From NCBI GenBank assembly GCA_012516075.1, contig JAAYXE010000121.1, positions 36,435 through 100,434 of the forward strand: DNA of 64,000 nt. The letters are read 5' to 3'. The translations under genes and the position numbers were made by a program. The stretch comes from Chloroflexota bacterium (lineage in GTDB: Bacteria > Chloroflexota > Anaerolineae > Anaerolineales > UBA4823). Of this stretch, positions 17,879-26,266 are shown piece by piece; positions within the stretch are counted from its first letter, which is position 1, and every line of letters begins with the position of its first letter. The notes beneath the pieces are model-generated. The model had not been told where the DNA came from, made no database searches, and saw nothing but the letters and a program-made list of their open reading frames with translations.

Positions 17879-18776
17879 TTAAAAAATCTCCTGCACCCTG
17901 CGCCAGTGCCATTTGCGCGGCTTGCTGACCCACGGCCTGTGGATTCTGCCCGCTGGCCTGCACGCGCACCAGCCGCGAACCGTCCACCGCCGCGGCTGCA
18001 CCCTGCAGGTGGATTTGACCGTCCTGCACGACCGCATACGCGCCCACTGGCAGCGAACACCCGCCCCCCAGCGCAGCCAGGAATACCCGCTCCGCCAGCA
18101 CTGCCTGGCGGGTCTGGGAATCATCGATCGCCGCCAGGTAGTTCAGGGTCTGTTCATCGCCGCTGCGGCACTGCACAGCCAGCGCGCCCTGCCCGGGGGC
18201 TGGCAGCATGACCTCCAGCGGCAGCCACTGGCTGATGTGCTCGCTGAGGCCCAGGCGCGTCACCCCGGCACCAGCCAGCAGGATGGCGTCGAACTGGCCT
18301 TCCAGCGCCCTGCGGATGCGCGTGTCCACGTTTCCCCGCAGCGGTTCGACCCGCAAATCCGGCCGGTATGCGCGGAGCTGCGCAGTTCGCCGCAGGCTGG
18401 AAGTGCCTACCAGAGCGCCCGGGGGAAGCTGGTCCAGCGTGAGCCCGTCTTTGCTGATCAGGACGTCGCGCACATCCGCCCGGCGGGGGATCGCACCGAC
18501 CGCCAACCCGGGCGGGTCTTCAAATGGCAGGTCTTTCAGCGAGTGCACGGCGGCCTGCACTTTGCCGGCGAGCAGTTCCGCTTCCAGTTCCTGTGTGAAC
18601 AGGCCTTTCCCGCCGATCTCGGGCAGCGGCTGGTCCAGGTTGCGGTCGCCCTGCGTGGTGATCACGACCTGCCGGCATTCCAGGCCGGGCCAGGCCCGCT
18701 GCAGTGCGCTCATCACCCAGTTCGTCTGCCAGCGAGCCAGTTTCGAGGGACGGGTAGCAAAAGTGAGTGAAGTCAT
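17871..18776 (-). CDS. hemC: Porphobilinogen deaminase (hydroxymethylbilane synthase)
   Basis: A 301-residue enzyme that joins four porphobilinogens. Motifs: FATRPSKLARWQTNWVM, GDRNLDQPLPEIGGKGLFTQELEAEL, AVHSLKDLPFEDP with the catalytic Asp region, VGTSSLRRTAQL, and AALGGGCSLPVGAYA, whose Cys carries the dipyrromethane cofactor. The ATG follows the stop of the hemA remnant directly (TAA then ATG), and AAGG lies inside that stop region, so hemC was probably coupled to hemA before it decayed. Confidence 0.96.
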   Translation of the reverse strand: MTSLTFATRPSKLARWQTNWVMSALQRAWPGLECRQVVITTQGDRNLDQPLPEIGGKGLFTQELEAELLAGKVQAAVHSLKDLPFEDPPGLAVGAIPRRADVRDVLISKDGLTLDQLPPGALVGTSSLRRTAQLRAYRPDLRVEPLRGNVDTRIRRALEGQFDAILLAGAGVTRLGLSEHISQWLPLEVMLPAPGQGALAVQCRSGDEQTLNYLAAIDDSQTRQAVLAERVFLAALGGGCSLPVGAYAVVQDGQIHLQGAAAAVDGSRLVRVQASGQNPQAVGQQAAQMALAQGAGDFLNV

Positions 18777-19395
18777 TTACCTTCCTGTCAGCAGAGCTTG
18801 ATCGCGGTGCGCGCCGATATTATTGTACAGACCGAACAGCCGCCGGGCGGTGGAGATCACTCCCGGGTCACCTCCCGGTCCGGCTTCTGCGCGCAGCGTG
18901 GTCGTGGGCGCGTGCAGCAGCTTTTTCACCATTGCCCGCGTCCGCACTTCCACATGCCGGCGCTCATCCTCCACCAGGTCCGGCAGCCGCTGCAGGGACT
19001 TCTCCAGCCCGGCCTGGCGGATGGCACTGGCGCGCTGCCGCAGCTCTGCAGTAATGGGTTTCATGTCCAGGGTGCGCAGATACTCCAGATAATACCGCAT
19101 TTCTTCATGAATGATGGCGTCAAACCGGAGACTTCCTGCAGGCACCGGCCGAGATAACCGTTCAGCCGTCCGCTTGACGCAGTGCAGCGCAGCATGAAAC
19201 AGACCAATGCACACAGGCCCGGCTGCCTGCGCATCCACAGCCGCCTCGAATGCGGCAGTGACCGGCCCCAGGATCTGGTATTAATCCACCAGGGAATCCA
19301 GCCCCATGGCTGAACGAAACAGGTGCTCGATATCTCCTGGGGCCTTTTCCGGCTCAGCAGGTAACATTCGCTCGTTTTGAAAAAGGGATACAGGA
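18777..19395 (-). pseudogene. hemA: Glutamyl-tRNA reductase, decayed (stop plus central deletion)
   Basis: One minus frame reads KAPGDIEHLFRSAMGLDSLV, then D, a TAA (19283-19281), YQILGPVTAAFEAAVDAQAAG and IGLFHAALHCVKRTAERLSRP. This is the N-terminal catalytic domain of HemA (HLFRVAxGLDSLVxGExQILGQV). It then jumps straight to the C-terminal dimerisation domain (HEEMRYYLEYLRTLDMKPI and RQAGLEKSLQRLPDLVEDER). The whole NADPH-binding domain, about 150-170 residues, is missing. Upstream of about 19365 the match continues in another frame (SECYLLSR, compare NRTEIYLLSR), so there is a frameshift too. An ORF covering 18777-19238 remains open but cannot encode a working reductase. The cell must carry another hemA or lack this route. 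Confidence 0.85.
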
Positions 19396-19728
19396 TCAAA
19401 AAGGGCTGGCGGCTGGCAAAGGGATCGATCTCCTCGTTGGAGCACGGCTTCGTGTTTTCCGGCGGCCGGGTGAAACCTACAGGCTTTCAGTCATCGCCGC
19501 CAGGTGACGGTGCAGGCTGGTAGACCCGGCGAAGCGCTCAAAGTAACCGGCCGCCGGGTATGGGTCATCCGGCTTCCAGGGCGCTTCACACCAGCATACT
19601 TGTACCTTTCAACACCGGCAGACCTGGTAAATATCGACATGGGCTGCAGCCAGGCCTGGTGATACTGCTGCCGTTATGCGCTGCTCATCCGGGCATGCCG
19701 GTCGCTGCAACGAAAAAAGCAAAGTGGT
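19396..19728 (-). pseudogene. Spacer with further coding remnants
   Basis: No intact gene. One minus-strand stretch from about 19600 to a TAG at 19479-19477 reads WCEAPWKPDDPYPAAGYFER and then FAGSTSLHRHLAAMTESL, with coding-like composition but no start and no family I recognise. The part nearest hemA probably holds its scrambled N-terminus. Confidence 0.4.
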
Positions 19729-20529
19729 TCAGCGCTCGACCAGCAGGCCTTCCAGCCACTGCCGGACTTCGGCTGGAGACCCCAGCCGGTAATCGGCCTC
19801 TGTCGGACGCGGTTCTCTGGAAACCAGGATCGCTGTGCCGCCGCGTTCGTGAATCACCGCAAAGGCATCCTCGTCCTTGTCGTCGTCGCCAATGAAGACC
19901 AGCTCCGCCCCCGGCCAGGGGAAGCTGTCCACCAGGTAGCGCACCGTTTCTCCTTTGTTCGCCAGCTTTGGGCCGATCTCCAGAAACTTATTGCCGCCCA
20001 GAATGCGGTATTCGTCCAGCGGCTGGTCTTCAAGGATGTTCACCGCCTGTTCGAGCACTTCGCTGGCCTCGTCGTCCGCGGCACGGCCGGCGTGGATCCC
20101 CAGCGACCAGCCCTTGTCTTCCAGGTAGAAACCTTCGCGCCCCTCCAGCAGCGCCTTCCACTGCGGTTTGATCTCCTCCAGCAGTGGGCGGATCTCATCA
20201 TAGCGGGCCTGCTCCACCTGCCGGCCCTCCGGGAGCTGCATTTCGATCCCGTATGTGCCGGCCAGCAGGATGCCCTCCAGCGGGATCAACTGGATAATAT
20301 GGCTCAGCCGCCGGCCGCTGACCACGGCGACCCTGATGCGCGGGTCCTTCGACAGCCGCCGCAGCAGGTCGATCAGCGCCTCGTCGGGCAGGATATCATC
20401 CGGAGTCGGGGCAAACTCCGCCAGCGTGCCGTCGTAATCCAGAAACAGGCGGATGCGCTCTGCATCCTGCAGGCGGTGCAGCAGTTCCCCGGGATCCTTC
20501 GTTCCCTGATCTTCCACGTCCTGAATCAT
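19729..20529 (-). CDS. otsB: Trehalose-6-phosphate phosphatase-like HAD enzyme
   Basis: A 266-residue HAD phosphatase. Motif I is LFLDYDGTLAEFAPTP, motif II VAVVSGRRLSHI, the third element GNKFLEIGPKLANKGETV, and motif IV VFIGDDDKDEDAFAV. These match OtsB, which dephosphorylates trehalose-6-phosphate. I start it at the ATG overlapping the previous stop (ATGA); 18 more residues are open upstream. The partner otsA is two genes up, with a glycosyltransferase between, so a related sugar phosphate is possible. Confidence 0.9.
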   Translation of the reverse strand: MIQDVEDQGTKDPGELLHRLQDAERIRLFLDYDGTLAEFAPTPDDILPDEALIDLLRRLSKDPRIRVAVVSGRRLSHIIQLIPLEGILLAGTYGIEMQLPEGRQVEQARYDEIRPLLEEIKPQWKALLEGREGFYLEDKGWSLGIHAGRAADDEASEVLEQAVNILEDQPLDEYRILGGNKFLEIGPKLANKGETVRYLVDSFPWPGAELVFIGDDDKDEDAFAVIHERGGTAILVSREPRPTEADYRLGSPAEVRQWLEGLLVER

Positions 20530-21791
20530 TTCGCCTGTTCCATGAGCAGCGGCAGAATCTGCATCTCCAGGATCTTCTGCCACAGGAACTGGCTGCGCGC
20601 CCGGCGGCGGAAGCGCACCGTGGGCTGACCGTCGAGCCAGGCGAGCAGCTGGGCGGCCGTATCATCCACCGGCTGCTCCAGATCCAGCAGGAAGATGTCT
20701 TCACCGCCAATTTCCTTCGCCGCCGGTACCGGCGTGGCAGCCACCGGCGTCCCCAGCAGCGCGGCCTCCACAACCGGCAGGCCGAACCCCTCACGGTGCG
20801 AGGGCATCAGCACCAGATCGCAGATCCTGTAGAGTTCACCCACCAGGTCCATCCTGACCAGGTAGGGCTCATTCGGGTCGGAACCCGACTGAAAGACGAA
20901 GTGCATCCAGCCCTGCAGGCCCAGTTCATCCCGCAGGCGGACCAGTTCGTCGAAATATTCCTGGCTGGCGGCCGCATGCGGGTCTGGCGGGCCGGTGAGC
21001 ACGATGCTGGCCTTAATGCCCTGACGGTGGATCTCGGCCAGCAGTTCCAGCGCATATTCTACATTCTTTGCCCGGGTCACGCGCACCGGCATGAGCAGGA
21101 TCAGTTCGCTGTCCCACAGGCGGATCTTCTGCACCAGTTCCAGCCCTTCGTCCGACAGGCCGAATATTTCCCGTGGATCAACCCCGTTGTAGATCACTCG
21201 CACGGCCTGCGGCGGCACCTGATACAGCGCACACATTTCATCCCGCCGGGCCTCCGAAACCGCCACATAAGTAATCTCCGGCCGGTAGCTGCGCAGCAGA
21301 TCCCAGGGGTAGCGGGGGTATACTTTCGAGCGCGAGTTCGGGCTGGTCCAGCTCAGGTCGTGGCACCAGGCAGTACAGCCCGGCAGGGCGCCCTCGTCCA
21401 GCAGGCGGAAGAGCGCCGCCGTCAGGGCCAGGTTGAAGTGCTTGGTGAGCACGTTATGCACCATCACAGCCTGGAAGTTGGCCAGCACAGGGCGCAGGGC
21501 CTCGTACAGATCACGGGTCAGGTCTTCGAACCCCCTGGGGATTTCACCGGCGTCCAGCGCGGGGCGCATCCCGGCCACGCGCGGGTGACTGCTGTCCATC
21601 TCGGGGATGATCGTCAGGTCCACACCTGCCGGCAGGGCGGACGCGTCTCCTCTTCCGGCGACCACGCTCACCTGAACCCCGGCCCCAGCCAGCAGCCCGG
21701 CGTGCGCCTGCATCACTGCCTCCACCCCGCCCGTTACCGGTGGAGCGGTGTAGTGCAGGATGGATATGCGCAGGTCTTCAGGCCGGCTCAT
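20526..21791 (-). CDS. GT4-type glycosyltransferase
   Basis: A 421-residue GT-B glycosyltransferase. The N-domain opens with ISILHYTAPPVTGGVEAVMQAHAGLL, the C-domain has NGVDPREIFG, LMPVRVTRAKNVEYAL and VLTGPPDPHAA, and the donor-sugar motif is LVLMPSHREGFGLPVVEAALLGTP with the E-x7-E pattern. It overlaps both otsA and otsB by 4 bp. Acceptor and donor are unknown. A role in making or extending a trehalose-type solute is likely from the setting; TreT-like synthases belong to the same family. Confidence 0.85.
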   Translation of the reverse strand: MSRPEDLRISILHYTAPPVTGGVEAVMQAHAGLLAGAGVQVSVVAGRGDASALPAGVDLTIIPEMDSSHPRVAGMRPALDAGEIPRGFEDLTRDLYEALRPVLANFQAVMVHNVLTKHFNLALTAALFRLLDEGALPGCTAWCHDLSWTSPNSRSKVYPRYPWDLLRSYRPEITYVAVSEARRDEMCALYQVPPQAVRVIYNGVDPREIFGLSDEGLELVQKIRLWDSELILLMPVRVTRAKNVEYALELLAEIHRQGIKASIVLTGPPDPHAAASQEYFDELVRLRDELGLQGWMHFVFQSGSDPNEPYLVRMDLVGELYRICDLVLMPSHREGFGLPVVEAALLGTPVAATPVPAAKEIGGEDIFLLDLEQPVDDTAAQLLAWLDGQPTVRFRRRARSQFLWQKILEMQILPLLMEQAK

Positions 21792-23323
21792 AATCCCAGC
21801 TCTGCGAGAGTCTTGAGCTGCCAGCACAGCCACACGCTGATATCTTCCGCTTCCACAGCCCTGCGCAGGAACTCCGCCCGCTTGCGGCGCTCCTCCGCCG
21901 GCATGATCAGCGCCCGGTGCATCGCTTCTGCAGTGGCGTAAATGTCACACGGAGAGATCACCAGCGCGCCAGGCGCAAGCTGCTGGCGGGCGCCCGTGCG
22001 CTCCGACAGGATCACCACCCCGTCCTTCAGGTTCACGGTCGGGCCTTCTTTAGCCACCAGGTTCATCCCATCGGCGATCGAGTTCACCAGGAGAATATCG
22101 TACAGCTGCATGGCTGCCACCGCGCGGGGGTAGTCTTCGCCGACCAGCACCCGCACCGGCTCCCAGGTGCTGTCGCCGTGCAATGCGTTCACACGGCCGG
22201 CTGCAGCCATGATTTCGTCCAGGTAGTTCTGGTATTCGCCGACCTCCATCCGCGAGGGGACCAGCAGCGCCAAAAACTGCACCTCCCCGCAGTGCTCCGG
22301 ATAGAGCTCCAGCATTTCATTCAGCGCTGCGAAGCCGCGCACGATGTTCTTGCTGGGTTCCGTGCGGTCCACGCGCACAATCAGCTTCCGGTCACCATAA
22401 CGCTCGATGAAATGCCGGCGGTACTCTGCCACCTCATCGGTTGCAGCCAGTTCGCGCAGCGCCTCGACGTCGATAGAGATCGGGAAGTCGCGCACGTGTG
22501 TGTCGTGGCCGTGAAAGGTGATCACGCCTTTCGTAAAATTCACTTCGGTGTCCGGTAAATGGGATTCGCAGGTTCGGATAAAGTTGAGCGCGTCTTCCCG
22601 GGTCTGAAATCCGAGCAGGTCGTTGGAGCACAGGCCCTGCAGGATCGCCTGGCGCATGGCCGGCGGGACCATACCCCAGTCCTCCGACCCCGGCCAGGGG
22701 ATGTGCACAAAATGGGTCAGGGTGTAAGGTTTTCTTTCGCCCAGTGTCTCGCGAATGAAGCGCGGCACCAGGTAGAGGTGATAATCCTGCAGCATCACCA
22801 GCGGCGGTTTATCTGCCGCTTCAATCTGGCGCACAATCGCCTCTGCGAACAGGCGGTTTACTTTGACATACCCCTCGTGCCAGGCCTTCCAGGTCCGGGC
22901 GTCGAAGGTCGGCGTACGCACAAAATCCCACATAGAGTGCTGCAGGAACCACAGCAGTGGGTTCGCAATGACGTTGTAGTAGTCTGTGTAACTCTCCTCA
23001 TCCGGAGAGACAAAGCTGACCAGGATCTCCCCCTCGTCGTTTTCCAGGGGGATTATCCCCTCGCGCCACTGGCGGTCTTCTTCGGTGATCGAGCAGCCGA
23101 TCCAGCGCGCATTCACATAGCGCGCCAGGCCGAGCAGCGCGGTCACCAGGCCGCCTCCGCCGCGCTGGAACTCGATCTCTCCGTCCTCATTTTTCACCAG
23201 GGTAACCGGGGCGCGATTGGCGGCAATAATCAGCGTCCGGTTTTTCAACACTTCAGACTGCAGTGTCTCACATTCATCGATTTTAAAGATCTGAGGAAAT
23301 TCTTCCCAAACCGCTTCCGTCAT
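21788..23323 (-). CDS. otsA: Trehalose-6-phosphate synthase-like GT20 enzyme
   Basis: A 511-residue GT20 enzyme. Visible are LIIAANRAPVTL, the GGGGLVTALLGL donor loop, MLQDYHLYLVPRFIRE, THFVHIPWPGSEDWGMVPP, DRTEPSKNIVRGFAALNEML and DGMNLVAKEGPTVN. It should join a nucleotide-glucose to glucose-6-phosphate. GT20 also includes glucosylglycerol-phosphate synthases; sequence alone does not separate these fully. It lies 21 bp after the glycosidase gene and is coupled to the GT4 gene. Confidence 0.88.
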   Translation of the reverse strand: MTEAVWEEFPQIFKIDECETLQSEVLKNRTLIIAANRAPVTLVKNEDGEIEFQRGGGGLVTALLGLARYVNARWIGCSITEEDRQWREGIIPLENDEGEILVSFVSPDEESYTDYYNVIANPLLWFLQHSMWDFVRTPTFDARTWKAWHEGYVKVNRLFAEAIVRQIEAADKPPLVMLQDYHLYLVPRFIRETLGERKPYTLTHFVHIPWPGSEDWGMVPPAMRQAILQGLCSNDLLGFQTREDALNFIRTCESHLPDTEVNFTKGVITFHGHDTHVRDFPISIDVEALRELAATDEVAEYRRHFIERYGDRKLIVRVDRTEPSKNIVRGFAALNEMLELYPEHCGEVQFLALLVPSRMEVGEYQNYLDEIMAAAGRVNALHGDSTWEPVRVLVGEDYPRAVAAMQLYDILLVNSIADGMNLVAKEGPTVNLKDGVVILSERTGARQQLAPGALVISPCDIYATAEAMHRALIMPAEERRKRAEFLRRAVEAEDISVWLCWQLKTLAELGL

Positions 23324-23344
23324 GGATTTGCCCCTCTTCCGGCT

Positions 23345-25147
23345 TCATGAGCCGGGATTGATATTGATTAGATCCAGCTGCTCCCCGGCTGCCAGCTCAC
23401 GGCTCTCCTGAATGGCCAGGTCGATAAACACCGCGGCTGTCCAGCCAAAGATCTCGGCGGCGGTGCCCGGAATTTCGCCGGTTTGAGAATCATAATACTC
23501 CGCGATCTGGCGGTGGCGGTTGATCAGTTCCAGCGTGCTCTTTCGCAGCTCGCGCGCCAGATCCGGCCTGTCCACTTTTTGCAGCGCTTCGATAAAGAAG
23601 TAGTTTACATTGGCCCACACCGGCCCGCGCCACATAACATCCGGGCTGTAATGCGGGTCGTTATAGGCCACCGACGGCAGGCGGTACTCGCCCCAGAAGC
23701 GATCAGGATCGGTCAGTGTTTGCACCAGCCGCTCGTTCATCGCCCCGGGAAGCTGCCCGGTCCATAGAGGATACAGGTTGAACGGCGTCACCACCCGCAC
23801 CGGTTTGTCATCCCGCATCACCCAGAACAGCCCGCTTTCCTCATCCCACAGGTCCTTGATCATGCGCCGCACCAGCGCGGTCGACCGCCGCCTCCACATT
23901 GCCGCTTCATCGCGCATCCCCAGCAGGTCTGCGATCGTAGAGAGCGACTGCATCTGGATGCACAGATAGGTGTTGATATCCGGCGCTTCGACCGGCATCC
24001 CGTAATCCCACATCGGGCTGTCGTCCAGCCCCGAAGAATAGGGATGGTTGTACTGCACAATCCCATCGCCATCATCGTCGTTAAACGTAAACCACCAGGC
24101 ATTCAGGCGCGCCAGGGGAACGTAGATCTCGCGCAGGAAATCGAAATCAGGGTCCGCCTCGTGCAGCTTGAGCGCCGCCCAGGCAAAGGTCGGCGGTTTG
24201 GTCACTTCGCCTGCGATCGGATGGTCGATGGTGGCAACGATGCCTTCATCATAGATCGCATCGGGGACCATGCCATTAACGAACTGGTGCGCCAGCATGG
24301 CCCGGATCTGGTTGCGCGCCAGCTCGGCGTCGATATGCCGGTAGGCCAGGGCGTGCAGTGCACTGTCCCACGCCCACAGCCCGACATATTTGATCTTCGA
24401 AGGCATCATCGCTTCAAAGGTCAGGTTCCCCTGCGGGCTGAGCAGGTTATTGGCCATCACCCACCAGGAATAAGCGTACAGCTTCTGGTAGCGTTCATTC
24501 ACCGCAGGGACGCGCTCGAACCACGAGCGCCAGCGGCTGCTGGAGGCTTCAGCCGCTTTCGAAAACGGCACCACACTCTCCAGGAAGTCATTATCGGGGT
24601 AGATCTTCAGTGCAATGGCGGCGTCCTCCCCCGCGTCGACGATGATCACAACCCGGTAGCCACCATCCTCCGGGATAATGCGGTTTCGCACCACCGGAGC
24701 GTTGCTCAGATAGTCCAGGTTGCGCACCGCCTTGAAAGTGCCCCCCATTTCTCCCGCCAGGAAGTACTGCGGAGAGACGTGAAAGCGCAGACCGCAGCGC
24801 TGACCGGCCGGCAGTCCGAAGGAGATTGTGCGCCGGTCCTGGAAGACCAGTTGAAAATCTCCGATCCGGGTATGAAAGACCAGCCGGTCCGGTGAGCTCT
24901 CTACATCGAAAGGCAGCGACTCCCCTTCACCATCGACCAGGCACATATCGTGGATGTAGGGCGGGCGCCTCAGGTAAGCCTCGATATCCGCTTCCAGCGT
25001 GGTAAGGCGCTCCGCCAGCTTGATCTGCAGCGAGCACGCCCCGCCAGACTGCCAGACCAGCAGGCGGGATCCCCGGTCGCTGAAAGGAATGTGCGTAATA
25101 TCGATATGGTTGTGCAGCAGGTCGAGGGAGGGGGCAGCGAGTTCCAC
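23345..25147 (-). CDS. GH63-like alpha-glycosidase
   Basis: A 600-residue protein with an N-terminal beta domain of about 200 residues and a C-terminal (alpha/alpha)6 barrel. Barrel motifs typical of GH63 and trehalase-like enzymes are PSKIKYVGLWAWDSALHALAYRHID (catalytic Asp in WAWDSAL), NGMVPDAIYD, TKPPTFAWAAL and YSSGLDDSPMWD. Toward the end come DVMWRGPVWANVNYFF and EYYDSQTGEIPG with the probable catalytic base. No signal peptide, so it acts in the cytoplasm, perhaps in turnover of the solute made by its neighbours. It starts with GTG 3 bp after the PRC gene. Confidence 0.82.
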   Translation of the reverse strand: MELAAPSLDLLHNHIDITHIPFSDRGSRLLVWQSGGACSLQIKLAERLTTLEADIEAYLRRPPYIHDMCLVDGEGESLPFDVESSPDRLVFHTRIGDFQLVFQDRRTISFGLPAGQRCGLRFHVSPQYFLAGEMGGTFKAVRNLDYLSNAPVVRNRIIPEDGGYRVVIIVDAGEDAAIALKIYPDNDFLESVVPFSKAAEASSSRWRSWFERVPAVNERYQKLYAYSWWVMANNLLSPQGNLTFEAMMPSKIKYVGLWAWDSALHALAYRHIDAELARNQIRAMLAHQFVNGMVPDAIYDEGIVATIDHPIAGEVTKPPTFAWAALKLHEADPDFDFLREIYVPLARLNAWWFTFNDDDGDGIVQYNHPYSSGLDDSPMWDYGMPVEAPDINTYLCIQMQSLSTIADLLGMRDEAAMWRRRSTALVRRMIKDLWDEESGLFWVMRDDKPVRVVTPFNLYPLWTGQLPGAMNERLVQTLTDPDRFWGEYRLPSVAYNDPHYSPDVMWRGPVWANVNYFFIEALQKVDRPDLARELRKSTLELINRHRQIAEYYDSQTGEIPGTAAEIFGWTAAVFIDLAIQESRELAAGEQLDLININPGS

Positions 25148-25150
25148 GGG

Positions 25151-25846
25151 CTAAGAATCCTCCTTCCGCGGCTGGTTCTTGCGATAGTGGTCGTAAATAC
25201 GGGTCTCGAAGTTCTGGTCGATGGGCGTGTCCGGATCCAGCGCCGGGCTGTTGGCGATCGTTTCTTTTTTCAGGTCGATTTCCACCTCGGCGTCCTCCTG
25301 GTCGATCTCCGTGATCCAGGAGGGTGAGACCACCACCTGTCGCGAGCTCGTCCAGCCTCCCGTGTCGACGACGAGATAAAGCACGTTCCAGGCGCTGTCT
25401 TCGACGATAAAATCGTCGATGCGCCCGATATCGCCGTCGCGCGCCTCGATCCTGTAGCTGGTCAGCTCGCTGCTGCTGATCACCGCCCGGGGGTTTGCAT
25501 CTTCACCGGTCAGGTCTTCCCCAATCTGGTCGCCCAGCTCGAGCAGCGGGATCGCCGTAAGGTTTTCCACCCCGATCGCCCCGGAGGAGGCCTCACCCGG
25601 CGGCGCCTGCTTCGACAGCTCGTCCCGCCGGCGGTTGACCGGGATCACCCGGCTGTCATGGTCCGGCTGCCCCAGGTCGTCCAGGGCGATGAACACGCGC
25701 CGGCCCTCCAGCCAATCCCCAGTGTCGACCGCCAGGAAGCGCACCGCCCAGTCCCGTTCGTCAATATAAAAAGCCGAGACAGCGCCGACCGGGCCATCCA
25801 CAGCCTGCAGTACATAGCCTTGCAGCTCTTTTAAACGTTTCAGCAC
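25151..25846 (-). CDS. PRC-barrel domain protein
   Basis: A 231-residue protein with two PRC-barrel modules. The first is LKELQGYVLQAVDGPVGAVSAFYIDERDWAVRFLAVDTGDW; the second is YRIEARDGDIGRIDDFIVEDSAWNVLYLVVDTGGW. I start it at a GTG with GGAGG 6 bp upstream; the open frame runs ten codons further with no ribosome site. PRC barrels bind proteins or RNA or hold membrane complexes. As first gene of the sugar operon it may be a stress regulator, but nothing direct shows this. Confidence 0.78.
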   Translation of the reverse strand: MLKRLKELQGYVLQAVDGPVGAVSAFYIDERDWAVRFLAVDTGDWLEGRRVFIALDDLGQPDHDSRVIPVNRRRDELSKQAPPGEASSGAIGVENLTAIPLLELGDQIGEDLTGEDANPRAVISSSELTSYRIEARDGDIGRIDDFIVEDSAWNVLYLVVDTGGWTSSRQVVVSPSWITEIDQEDAEVEIDLKKETIANSPALDPDTPIDQNFETRIYDHYRKNQPRKEDS

Positions 25847-26205
25847 TTTACACCTCCGGAACCTACCACCGGTCAAATTACCCCCTCTGGCTGGTTTTCA
25901 TTCTAGCATGCCTCAAAACCAGCGTCAACGAAGGCAGGTGATTCTTACTGCAGCGCAGCTGGCATCCGGGGCAGCCAGGCAGCCGGTTCAGTGATGATGT
26001 GCTTTGCATGCCCTGCTGGATCGAAATCTTCAGCCCCTGTGCTTTTGCATCCATTTGATTTCCAGCAAGATTATATGCTGCAAAGGCACGGCTTTGCGGT
26101 GAGACCCGGTATTTTTCCCTGTTTGGCGGTCCAGGTGTCTCCACTGCTGCCCTCTGCGCCTCGTGCCCCCTGACGAGCGAAGAAAGCATCTCCGATCACC
26201 CTTCC
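25847..26205. other. Divergent spacer without recognisable gene
   Basis: About 360 bp between the PRC operon and the promoter at 26206. Short open frames on both strands lack ribosome sites and family features. The promoter of the leftward five-gene operon should lie near 25860-25920, but I see no convincing boxes. Confidence 0.5.
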
Positions 26206-26234
26206 TTGACGCTGTATCACAGCGAAATTACAAT
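26206..26234 (+). promoter_or_regulatory. Sigma-70 promoter with internal operator-like dyad
   Basis: TTGACG (26206-26211), a 17-bp spacer and TACAAT (26229-26234). The spacer holds an inverted repeat GCTGT-ATC-ACAGC (26211-26223), well placed for a repressor. Transcription would start near 26241, giving a short leader with AAGGAG before the ATG at 26267. Confidence 0.7.
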
Positions 26235-26266
26235 CGTACCGTTATCCATCCTCTTAAGGAGATGCA

